From positions 1 through 37,221 of the forward strand of contig JACPMJ010000001.1 in assembly GCA_016186045.1 (NCBI GenBank): a DNA stretch of 37,221 nucleotides. The letters run 5' to 3'. Both the position numbers and the translations under genes were made by a program. Of the stretch, positions 28,901 through 35,432 are shown in pieces. Numbering within the stretch: the stretch's first letter is position 1; each line of letters starts with the position of its first letter. Under the pieces are notes generated by a model. The model did no database searches. It had not been told where the DNA came from and was given only the letters and a program-made list of their open reading frames with translations. Source of the DNA: Candidatus Uhrbacteria bacterium (GTDB lineage: Bacteria; Patescibacteriota; Patescibacteriia; JACQRZ01).

Positions 28901-30829
28901 GTAGGTATGGCGACCACTATTCCGCCGCATAATTTGACAGAGGTGTGCGACGCGCTCATGCATGTGTTGGAGTGTCCGGATTGTTCCATTGAAGATCTTA
29001 TGGGCTTCATCAAGGGGCCGGACTTTCCTACCGGAGGCATTATCTATGATGTCAAAGCCATCAAACAGGCATACATCACCGGTCGCGGAGGCGTCGTCAT
29101 ACGCGCGCGCACGGATATTAGTGAGAGTAAGTCAGGCACATATCAGATCATCGTAACGGAGGTTCCCTATCAAGTAAACAAAGCGACCGTACTCGAAAAA
29201 ATCGCAGATCTTGTGCGCGAGAAAAAAATCGAAGGCATTCGAGATCTGCGCGATGAGTCAAACAAAGAGGGCGTGCGCATGGTTATAGAGCTGAAAAAAG
29301 ACGCCTATCCGAAAAAAGTATTGAATCAACTTTTCAAATTCACCCAACTGCAAGATACGTTTCACTTTAATGTAGTAGCACTGGTGGATGGTATTCAGCC
29401 GCGTACCTTAAGTCTGAAATCCGTCCTTGAAGAATTCCTCAAATTCAGAAAAGAAGTGGTCACGCGGCGCACGCAATATGATCTTGATAAGACAAAGGAT
29501 CGCGTCCATATCTTACTGGGACTGAAAATCGCAATTGACAATATCGACGCGGTCATCAAGACCATTAAGCAGTCCGCGGATAAAGATGAGGCGAAAACAA
29601 ATCTCATGAAAAAGTTTAAGTTGAGCGAACGACAGGCGCTCGCCATTTTGGAGATGAAACTCTCGCAACTCGCAAATCTGGAACGCATGAAGATAGAACA
29701 AGAGCTCAAAGAAAAACGTGTACTCATCGCGGAACTGGAGGCGATCTTGGCATCGCCTAAAAAACTGAAGGCGGTTATCAAAAAAGAAATAGAAGAAATA
29801 CGCGAGACCTATACGGATGAACGGCGCACGCAGATTATCAAAGGAGCGGTAGGCGAAATCAGCCAGGAAGATCTGATCCCAAATGAATCAACGGTTGTCA
29901 TGATTACTGGAGATGGCTATATCAAGCGCCTTCCGCCGGATACTTTCAAGCTTCAGGCGCGTGGCGGCAAGGGAGTTATCGGCCTTACGACAAAAGAAGA
30001 GGATACGGTGGAGAAATTATTCAGCTGTATGACGCATAATGACCTTCTCTTTTTCACGACGCGCGGAAGAGTATTCCAGCTCAAAGCATATGATGTACCC
30101 GTCGCCTCCCGCACCTCAAAAGGACAGGCGATCGTGAACTTCCTCCAGCTTGGAAATGGGGAAAAAGTATCCGCGATTCTTTCTTTGGCGGAACTTGCGG
30201 AACAAAAATATCTCACCATGGTCACACGATACGGACTCATAAAAAAGACCGAGCTTTCTGACTTCGCAAATGTCAGAAAATCCGGCCTTATCGCCATAAA
30301 ACTCAAAGATGATGATATTTTGGAGTGGGTGAAGCCGACGACCGGAAAAAATGAGATCTCTCTCGTCACGGCAAACGGTCAGTCTATCCGATTCAAAGAA
30401 GAACAGGTGCGCGCCATGGGCAGGACGGCGGCAGGCGTACACGGCGCGCGCGTGAAAAAAGGTGATATTCTTGTAAGTATGGATGTCATAGCGCCGCTTG
30501 CCAAAGACGCGCATGTCCTTATCGTGACCGAAAATGGTTTTGGTAAACTTTCCACTCTGAAGGCATATAAAGTGCAAGGCAGAGGCGGATCCGGCATCAA
30601 AACGGCAAAAATCACCGCAAAGACAGGGAAAATCGTGATGGCGGGCGTACTCAATCCAAAAGCGCCAGTGGAAGGCACGAGTGGGGATCTGCTCATCATG
30701 TCCGAAAAGGGACAGGTGATTCGTATTAGCATCAAGAGCGTGCCGATACTCGGACGAGATACCCAAGGAGTCCGTCTCATGCGCTTCAAAGAAACCGGAG
30801 ACAAGATCGCCTCTATTACAGTGGTGTAA
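25925..30829 (+). CDS. gyrA: DNA gyrase subunit A precursor with two inteins
   Basis: 1,634 residues; 826 after removal of both inteins. Host residues 1-119, 511-522 and 940-1634 form a complete GyrA. The N-terminal cleavage domain includes LGKYHPHGDASVYD (Ala at the position of E. coli Ser83), and the catalytic Tyr is residue 522 in AAAMRY. The tower and coiled coil follow, then a beta-pinwheel CTD starting with the GyrA box QARGGKG (~1344), which makes it GyrA rather than ParC. Intein 1 is inserted at GNFG/SMDG and intein 2 at RY/TEAK, the same point used by mycobacterial gyrA inteins. No gyrB is in the window. There is no Shine-Dalgarno; the start is 7 nt after the previous stop. Confidence 0.95.
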   Translation: MKEKKQSKMPLDLVGHVIPRNITEEMQDSYLDYAMSVIISRALPDVRDGLKPVQRRILYAMGDIGLRANAKFRKSATVVGEVLGKYHPHGDASVYDTMVRMAQDFSMRYQLVHGQGNFGCFTKDTLVQLTDGRTLSFEELVKEHIAGKRNYTYTVNRAGLIAIAEIEHPRKTKQHVELVRVSLDNGESVRCTPDHLFMMRNGSYKKACELQQGESLMPLYQKFSTQEDRLNRAGYALVYEQKTRTWVPAHHLADNYNLTKGIYKKTAGRVRHHIDFNKLNNNPSNIQRVSWEEHFTIHAQHASEQHTHKEYREKITEGRIKFWSQTENRKEYASRMSKRNKKNWQDPVYREKMKVFLSKVNKEYLKTHPEKLKEIAHRASRTMKKLWENPVYRKIFHEKIGASNKRRLTNNTGKIKFLHVCQEIIKKQHSLNKETYDQDRNIVYPYGGSPMWDTAFEKYYENNIALLHNEIHYNHKVVRVEWLHKKEDVYDLTIAGSHNFALACGVFVHNSMDGDSAAAMRYCVTADTRIITERGLESISTLSKNEDTDIKVLSKDGAIHQASKWFDSGIHPTIKITTHKGYTLQGSYNHPILTWNNQEKGSPKFIWKTLQELTQEDVAVLDRSTHFWPQAELNIKKQYPKLKNKKTEQKILPKTCTADLAFLLGCICSEGTLGKYRQKKIEFCNTDQEFIRVFEEKWMRTFPDTRLHRFERKPSSYGRQNYTRLEVHSQYVISFLENLGLQFAKSGDRRVPEVIFLSPKDVVSAFLQAYAEGDGSVSSSGKMNELSYISKSEKMLSDIQILLLRYGIDTFKRYDRHRSISKLYLRGYDNYIRFREHIYFFSIRKKRALDSIIDSISRPSSLKDFIPYLSESIRNVATHTTVLPESQTRYTVLIENLLKNRYLFDSIACIEHMSEERVYSLKVESECHSFVGNGFINHNTEAKLRKITEEMLGDIEKNTVNFTPNYDGTHKEPTVLPARIPNLLLNGTVGIAVGMATTIPPHNLTEVCDALMHVLECPDCSIEDLMGFIKGPDFPTGGIIYDVKAIKQAYITGRGGVVIRARTDISESKSGTYQIIVTEVPYQVNKATVLEKIADLVREKKIEGIRDLRDESNKEGVRMVIELKKDAYPKKVLNQLFKFTQLQDTFHFNVVALVDGIQPRTLSLKSVLEEFLKFRKEVVTRRTQYDLDKTKDRVHILLGLKIAIDNIDAVIKTIKQSADKDEAKTNLMKKFKLSERQALAILEMKLSQLANLERMKIEQELKEKRVLIAELEAILASPKKLKAVIKKEIEEIRETYTDERRTQIIKGAVGEISQEDLIPNESTVVMITGDGYIKRLPPDTFKLQARGGKGVIGLTTKEEDTVEKLFSCMTHNDLLFFTTRGRVFQLKAYDVPVASRTSKGQAIVNFLQLGNGEKVSAILSLAELAEQKYLTMVTRYGLIKKTELSDFANVRKSGLIAIKLKDDDILEWVKPTTGKNEISLVTANGQSIRFKEEQVRAMGRTAAGVHGARVKKGDILVSMDVIAPLAKDAHVLIVTENGFGKLSTLKAYKVQGRGGSGIKTAKITAKTGKIVMAGVLNPKAPVEGTSGDLLIMSEKGQVIRISIKSVPILGRDTQGVRLMRFKETGDKIASITVV
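26282..27454 (+). other. Intein 1 of GyrA (Hint + HNH endonuclease + NUMOD-like repeats)
   Basis: Residues 120-510 of the precursor, 391 aa. It starts CFTKDTLVQLTDGRTLSFEEL (block A, Cys1), has block B TPDHLF, block F VYDLTIAGSHNFAL and block G GVFVHN followed by host Ser. The insert contains an HNH endonuclease core, RHHIDFNKLNNNPSNIQ (His at ~272-273), and then repeated modules of the NUMOD3 type (WSQTENRKEYASRMSKRN, WQDPVYREKMKVFLSKVN, LWENPVYRKIFHEKIG) that likely bind DNA. All splicing residues (Cys1, block B His, His-Asn, Ser+1) are present, so it should splice. By eye it is more AT-rich than the host exteins. Confidence 0.92.
27491..28741 (+). other. Intein 2 of GyrA (Hint + LAGLIDADG endonuclease)
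   Basis: Residues 523-939, 417 aa. It starts CVTADTRIITERGLESI (block A, Cys1), has block B GSYNHPIL, block F VYSLKVESECHSFVGN and block G GFINHN followed by host Thr. Two LAGLIDADG motifs are present: LAFLLGCICSEGTL (~660) and AFLQAYAEGDGSVSS (~766), both with the acidic catalytic residue replaced or kept as E/D (SEG, EGDG). The insertion point directly after the catalytic Tyr is the known GyrA intein site. Splicing residues are intact. Confidence 0.92.
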
Positions 30830-30839
30830 AAGCTCCCCC

Positions 30840-30868
30840 TTGCCAAAATACCGAAATCATGATAGTAT
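30840..30868 (+). promoter_or_regulatory. Promoter of rpmF-nusB
   Basis: TTGCCA (30840-30845), a 17-nt spacer and TAGTAT (30863-30868). The expected start is ~30875, 45 nt before the rpmF ATG. Confidence 0.55.
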
Positions 30869-30919
30869 CATACGAGAGCAGTGAAGAATATCATATATAT
30901 CATTATTGAGTACTTTTGT

Positions 30920-31144
30920 ATGGCATTATCGGGAAAACGGTTATCCAGATCCTCAAAACGTCGCAGAGCATCGCATTTTGCACTAAAAAAGAAGTCTTTT
31001 ATCTCATGCGTAAAGTGTAAAAAGATGATTCTTCCCCACCGCGCGTGTGCCTATTGCGGAAATTATAAAGAACGTTTAGTCATTATTGTCAAAAATCCAA
31101 AACTGAAAAAAACAACTCCTGTCGCCGAAGAAAAACAGAACTAA
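30920..31144 (+). CDS. rpmF: Ribosomal protein bL32
   Basis: 74 residues from ATG 30920; the upstream in-frame ATG at 30881 adds a hydrophobic leader foreign to the family. MALSGKRLSRSSKRRRASHFAL is the basic N-terminus (usually 'P..K.S.S....R...H'). The zinc ribbon is CVKCKKMILPHRACAYCG with four Cys, followed by a basic tail. It is a 50S subunit protein. It precedes nusB by 55 bp, both on the plus strand. Confidence 0.9.
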   Translation: MALSGKRLSRSSKRRRASHFALKKKSFISCVKCKKMILPHRACAYCGNYKERLVIIVKNPKLKKTTPVAEEKQN

Positions 31145-31198
31145 CGTCGTGTTCTTTGAGCTCTTTTTTCACATCCATTACCAACATTTCATCAACGT

Positions 31199-31741
31199 AT
31201 GTCCAACCGCTTCCTTTCACGGACACTTGCAGTTCAAACGCTCTATGAGTGGGACTTCAAGGGAAAAAATGCGGACGATATCTCCGGCATGCTTGATTAT
31301 AATTTTATTGAATTTGCCCCTGATTTTTCCGATGACGGATTTGCGAAGCATCTTGTAGATGGTATTTTGGCCCATCAAAAGGACATAGACGCGTACATAG
31401 AAAAATTCGCACCGGAGTGGCCGCTCGCACAAATCACGGTCGTGGACAGAAACATTCTGCGTATCGGTATTTATGAAATAGTCTATGACTTGGATATTCC
31501 CGCGCGCGTGGCTATCAATGAGGCGATTGAGCTTGCCAAAACATATGGAGGTATTTCCTCGTCAAAGTTTGTGAATGGCGTGTTAGGGTCTATTTATAAA
31601 AAAATCCTCCCAGAAATCAAAGAAAAAGAGGAGCGTCTCCAAAAAATTCAAGAAGAGAAAAAACAAAAACGGGAAAAGGAAAAGGCGGAAAAGGAACAAC
31701 GAAAAAAAGAGAAAGAACAGGCGGAACAGACGGCCGCCTAA
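31199..31741 (+). CDS. nusB: Transcription antitermination factor NusB
   Basis: 180 residues. The all-helical NusB fold covers ~1-140: [61 protein letters not shown] and the conserved [32 protein letters not shown]. The last ~40 residues are a Lys/Glu/Gln-rich coiled-coil tail not found in E. coli NusB. It binds boxA RNA with S10 to prevent early termination in rRNA operons and probably aids rRNA folding. There is no ribosome-binding site. Confidence 0.95.
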   Translation: MSNRFLSRTLAVQTLYEWDFKGKNADDISGMLDYNFIEFAPDFSDDGFAKHLVDGILAHQKDIDAYIEKFAPEWPLAQITVVDRNILRIGIYEIVYDLDIPARVAINEAIELAKTYGGISSSKFVNGVLGSIYKKILPEIKEKEERLQKIQEEKKQKREKEKAEKEQRKKEKEQAEQTAA

Positions 31742-31756
31742 CACTGGATCCCGGGG

Positions 31757-31883
31757 GCATCAGACTGTCTAAAAACTGTCATTCCGAGCGGTCAGCGAGG
31801 AATCCCGACGTTAAAAACATTATACCAACGGGATCCTTCACGGAGTTTATCCCAGACTGCGATCTGGGGTTCAGGATGACAAC
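31757..31883. repeat. MITE-like repeat between nusB and rnc
   Basis: It starts ATCAGACTGTCTAAAAACTG, close to the terminal repeat of the element at 9885-10022, followed by palindromic 'GTCATTCCGAGC...GAGGAATCCC' and 'GGGATCC..GGATGACA' blocks. It is non-coding. Its right end borders the rnc start and supplies the upstream AGGATGAC. Confidence 0.55.
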
Positions 31884-32606
31884 ATGAAACATAGTATGAG
31901 TGAACACGAAGAAAAAAACTTTTCAGCATTTCAAAAAAAAATCGGCATTACCTTCAAAAATCAGAATCTGCTTCGCCAAGCAATGGTGCATCGTTCGTAT
32001 CTGAATGAAAACCCCAGCTTTGAACTGGGACACAACGAACGGCTTGAATATCTGGGTGACGCGGTGCTTGAGCTGGTGGTCACAGATTATCTCTATATGA
32101 CCTTTCCAGAGGCAACAGAGGGAGATATGACGAACTGGCGCGCGAGCTTAGTAAACAGCAAGATGCTTTCTGATATCGCAAAGCCGCTCGACATTGATCC
32201 ACTCCTGTACTTGAGCCGCGGAGAGTCAAAGGATGCAGATGGAAAGGCGCGGCAATATATCCTCACGAACGCGCTTGAGGCGACTATTGGCGCCATCTAT
32301 CTTGATCGCGGCTATACCTACGCGGAAAAGTTTATCAAAAAATATATCGTCCCACATCTGACCACTATCATAGAAAAGCGGCTTGATGTGGATCCAAAGA
32401 GCAGATTTCAGGAGCTCGCGCAGGAAAAAATAAAAATTACACCGCATTACGAGGTATTGGAAGAAAGCGGCCCTGACCATGCAAAAAAATTTGTTATTGG
32501 CATATTTTTGGGTAAAGAACGTATTGCCACCGGAGAAGGCACTAGTAAGCAAGAGGCGCAGGTAGATGCGGCGCAAAACGCGCTTGTCGCAAAGGGATGG
32601 ACGTAG
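31884..32606 (+). CDS. rnc: Ribonuclease III
   Basis: 240 residues. The catalytic domain carries the signature HNERLEYLGDAVLELVV (Mg-binding Glu and Asp), a second acidic site in TNALEATIGAIYLDRGY, and the dsRNA-binding domain at ~165-238 (DPKSRFQELAQEKIKITPHYEVLEESGPDHAKKFVIGIFL...GTSKQEAQVDAAQNAL). It cleaves double-stranded RNA in rRNA processing and mRNA decay. Two ATGs (31884 and 31896) can start it. The long foldback element just downstream would, if transcribed, be a natural RNase III substrate (inference). Confidence 0.95.
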   Translation: MKHSMSEHEEKNFSAFQKKIGITFKNQNLLRQAMVHRSYLNENPSFELGHNERLEYLGDAVLELVVTDYLYMTFPEATEGDMTNWRASLVNSKMLSDIAKPLDIDPLLYLSRGESKDADGKARQYILTNALEATIGAIYLDRGYTYAEKFIKKYIVPHLTTIIEKRLDVDPKSRFQELAQEKIKITPHYEVLEESGPDHAKKFVIGIFLGKERIATGEGTSKQEAQVDAAQNALVAKGWT

Positions 32607-32663
32607 CAGTACTCAGTACAAAGTTGTCAGTTCACAGTATATTCAAAATAAGAACACACACTT

Positions 32664-32864
32664 AGTAAAGACAAAGGGAAAGATTATTTTTTTTGTTTTT
32701 TACGAAATGAGAATTATATCTATAAGTATTTTTGTAGTCTATTCAAACTGTCTGACAAATTGACGAAGTCAGTTTGGAGTTTTTGAATAGGCGTAAACAA
32801 AAATACCATAGATATTTCTCATGGAGTACGTAACAAAAAAATAATCTTTCCCTTTGGTTTTACT
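32664..32864. repeat. ~200-bp foldback (long inverted repeat) element
   Basis: The sequence from 32664 reads nearly the same as the reverse complement from 32864. Shared blocks include AGTAAA..CAAAGGGAAAG, GATTATTTTTTT, TACG..ATGAGAA, ATATCTATA.GTATTTTTGT, CTATTCAAA and a central CAAACTG/CAGTTTG. No gene lies in it. As DNA it is MITE-like; as RNA it forms one long imperfect hairpin. Confidence 0.75.
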
Positions 32865-32865
32865 A

Positions 32866-32899
32866 CAAAAACCTCTGACATTACAGAGGTTTTTGTTTT
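32866..32899. terminator. Terminator between rnc and the PH-domain gene
   Basis: AAAAACCTCTG (32867-32877) pairs with CAGAGGTTTTT (32884-32894), followed by GTTTTTG. It overlaps the stop region of the convergent PH-domain gene and can act both ways. Same CCTCTG/CAGAGG core as in the accessory region. Confidence 0.75.
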
Positions 32900-33399
32900 T
32901 GTTGATCTATGACCTTCATGACAGTGTTTGCAATGCCGTTTGGATCTGGGACATTTTCAAATACAAATCGCTCTTGTTCTCCGGCAGTCTGGATATACAC
33001 ATTGCCAAAGTCAAATATGGTCTGGAAAAATCCCTTTACCTCCGCTGTCACATCTTGAATGCGTCCGATCTCCTGCTTAGCAACGGTCCGGGAAAAAAGC
33101 GATGTCTGCTTCACGTCGACGACATGTTTTTCCGTGACAATCCACCGATCAAGAAAATACATAAAAAAACTGAATAAAAGGAAGAGCAAGGCATACAAAT
33201 AATAGAGACTTATTGCCAGTACGATAGCAAGGCCGATAATGTTTTCCCGAGGAATTTCAATTTTTATGCCGAAAAAAAATGCGATACCCAGAAGGATAAG
33301 CGGCGCACAAAGGAGCACAAAGCAGAAAAAACTGTCAATGAAGAAAACAAGCGGATGCTTGCGAACTTTGAGAATAACTTTTTCTCCAAAAAATATCAT
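32881..33399 (-). CDS. Bacterial PH-domain (bPH2/DUF304) membrane protein
   Basis: 172 residues. Two TM helices: ~18-45 (FFIDSFFCFVLLCAPLILLGIAFFF) and ~53-82. Then the bPH2 core FLDRWIVTEKHVVDVKQTSLFSRTVAKQEIGRIQDVTAEVKGFFQTIFDFGNVYIQTAGEQERFVFENVPDPNGIANTVMKVI, with the typical 'D..i.T..R......G....r....ip...I.di' layout. The family is membrane-associated with unknown function. Its start overlaps the previous small membrane-protein gene by 4 nt, showing coupling at the end of the valS-argS run. Confidence 0.85.
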   Translation of the reverse strand: MIFFGEKVILKVRKHPLVFFIDSFFCFVLLCAPLILLGIAFFFGIKIEIPRENIIGLAIVLAISLYYLYALLFLLFSFFMYFLDRWIVTEKHVVDVKQTSLFSRTVAKQEIGRIQDVTAEVKGFFQTIFDFGNVYIQTAGEQERFVFENVPDPNGIANTVMKVIDQQKQKPL

Positions 33400-33632
33400 A
33401 AAGACGCTTGAAAGAAATACAGCAGACTTGTCCAGTCCACTTCAAGGCGACTGACAAGGTTCATGGTCACGAGAAGCGCTCCCGCACTCATGAGTAAATA
33501 GAGGATGGAGGCGATCCATGTCAGGAGGGAAAATCCTTGGTACCGCATCATCATAAAGAGTGTCATCATACTCAAAAACGCCCATACTGCGAGCAAAAGA
33601 AGATAAATACTGACTGCGATGACAAATTCCAT
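33396..33632 (-). CDS. Small two-helix membrane protein
   Basis: 78 residues: TM 1 ~4-28 (VIAVSIYLLLLAVWAFLSMMTLFMM), a short polar loop, TM 2 ~36-60, then an amphipathic tail RLEVDWTSLLYFFQASL. Not recognised. It lies 12 nt after argS and overlaps the PH-domain gene by 4 nt, so it is translated with it and may be a partner in the membrane (inference). Confidence 0.65.
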   Translation of the reverse strand: MEFVIAVSIYLLLLAVWAFLSMMTLFMMMRYQGFSLLTWIASILYLLMSAGALLVTMNLVSRLEVDWTSLLYFFQASL

Positions 33633-33644
33633 AAGCCGTATGTG

Positions 33645-35423
33645 CTACATTTTTTCCAATGTCTCAACGCCAAGAAGAGTGAGTCCTCTTTTCAGTATAT
33701 CCGCAATATGCCGCAAAAGCAAAATACGGTTTGCGCGTTCATGGGGCGCGGCGCCCAGTACCGCAACCGCATGGTAATATTCGTTGACTGCTTTTGCAAG
33801 GCCGTAGACATACTTTGCGACAATCGAAGGGTCATAGGCGCGCGCCGCTGACTCCACGATCCGAGAAAACTGCGTCAAAATCAAGAGAATTTGTTTTTCC
33901 CTTGTCCATGCGTATGGCGAATGTACGTGCGGCTTTTTTGTGGCGGCATATTTTCGTAAAATACTTTTTACGCGCGCATATGTGTACTGAATATACGGTC
34001 CGGTTCGTCCGGTAAATGATATCGACTCTTCGGGGTTGAAAATCATATCGGACTTTGCGCCAACTTCCGCAAGATAAAACTTCACCGCCGCAAGCGCAAT
34101 GCGCGTCGCACGATCTTGCGCCTCTTTGGTAGAAATTTTTTCTCCTCTATTTTTTACCTCTTTATGTGCAAGAGCTTCAAGCGTATCGAGAAGCACATCC
34201 GCATCCACCTTCGTCCCCTCGCGAGATTTCATCTTTCCATTCGGCAGACATACCATGCCGTAGCTTACATGGTGCAGATTTTTTGCCCACGGATATCCGA
34301 GTATTTCAAGAACTGCAAAAAGTTGCTTCATGTACAAATCTTGTTCCGATCCTATCACATATGCGGAGCGCGATGCGTGAAAATCTTTTGTTTTTTGGAC
34401 AGCAAGATACACATCCTGCGTAATATATAGTGACGTCCCATCTTTGCGCAAAAGAATTTTGTTGGGAAGATTATATGAGCTAAGATCCGCATACACCGCA
34501 CCAGTCTCATCTTTTTTAAACAATCCCTTGCGTAAACCTTTGATGATTATATCCTTTCCTTTTGTATAAAAATCACTTTCAAAATACACCTTATCAAAAT
34601 GTACTCCGAGCCGTTTGTATGTCTGCTTGAGTCCTGCAAGCGTCCACGTATTCATTTTTTTCCACAGCGCTCGCGTGGCGTGGTCATTTTTTTCCCATTT
34701 TTGCAGGCACTCTTGCGCGGCGTTCTGCATATCTTCGCTTTCTTCAGCCATTTGGCTAAACAGCACATAATAATCCCCCACGAAATGATCGCCTTTTTTA
34801 CCACTTTGCATCGGCGTCTCCCATTTCTTTTGCGACGCGTATTTTTTACTTTGTTTTTTTTCATACGCGACCATGGACTTACAGATGTGAATACCCCTGT
34901 CATTCACGAGTGAGGCACGTATCACACGATATCCCACCGTTTCAAATATGTTCGCGAGACTTTCGCCAAGCACCGCATTGCGCGTATGGCCAAGATGTAG
35001 GGGCTTATTGGTGTTTGGCGAGACGTATTCTATGACAATAGTCTCTTTTTTCTTCTGTCCGACTAATATGAACGAAGGCGGTGCAGAGAAAAGAATACCG
35101 GCAACATACGCAGGACGAAAAAAGATATTAAGATACGGACCTAAAGCACGTACCTGCTCTATACACTCATTTGTCGCACATGCGGATTCTAATTTCTGCG
35201 CGATCTCAATAGGTGATTGTTTGAGCTGTTTTGCAAGGAAAAAGCAGGGTAGTGCGCAATCGCCCATTTCCGGAAGAGGCGGAATTTCCAAAAGTTCCTG
35301 CTGGATGGGAATGTCCTGGTCATAGTGCGCGCGAATCGCCTCGTGAAGCTCACAAGCTACTTCACGCATCAGGATATCGTATGGATCTCCTTGTCTCCTT
35401 TTTGGTTGAGTATGTTTTTTCAT
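33645..35423 (-). CDS. argS: Arginyl-tRNA synthetase
   Basis: 592 residues. N-terminal tRNA-binding domain ~20-110; HIGH-type motif in VSPNTNKPLHLGHTRNAVLGESLA; the class Ia Rossmann core with DRGIHICKSMVAYEK, LRKDGTSLYITQDVYLAVQ and HVSYGMVCLPNGKMKSREGTKVDADVLLD (KMSKS replaced by KMKSREGT, normal for ArgRS); and a C-terminal anticodon-binding helix bundle ending LTLLGVETLEKM. It charges tRNA-Arg. The start is 10 nt after the valS stop and lacks a Shine-Dalgarno. Confidence 0.95.
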   Translation of the reverse strand: MKKHTQPKRRQGDPYDILMREVACELHEAIRAHYDQDIPIQQELLEIPPLPEMGDCALPCFFLAKQLKQSPIEIAQKLESACATNECIEQVRALGPYLNIFFRPAYVAGILFSAPPSFILVGQKKKETIVIEYVSPNTNKPLHLGHTRNAVLGESLANIFETVGYRVIRASLVNDRGIHICKSMVAYEKKQSKKYASQKKWETPMQSGKKGDHFVGDYYVLFSQMAEESEDMQNAAQECLQKWEKNDHATRALWKKMNTWTLAGLKQTYKRLGVHFDKVYFESDFYTKGKDIIIKGLRKGLFKKDETGAVYADLSSYNLPNKILLRKDGTSLYITQDVYLAVQKTKDFHASRSAYVIGSEQDLYMKQLFAVLEILGYPWAKNLHHVSYGMVCLPNGKMKSREGTKVDADVLLDTLEALAHKEVKNRGEKISTKEAQDRATRIALAAVKFYLAEVGAKSDMIFNPEESISFTGRTGPYIQYTYARVKSILRKYAATKKPHVHSPYAWTREKQILLILTQFSRIVESAARAYDPSIVAKYVYGLAKAVNEYYHAVAVLGAAPHERANRILLLRHIADILKRGLTLLGVETLEKM

Positions 35424-35432
35424 ACGCGAGGT

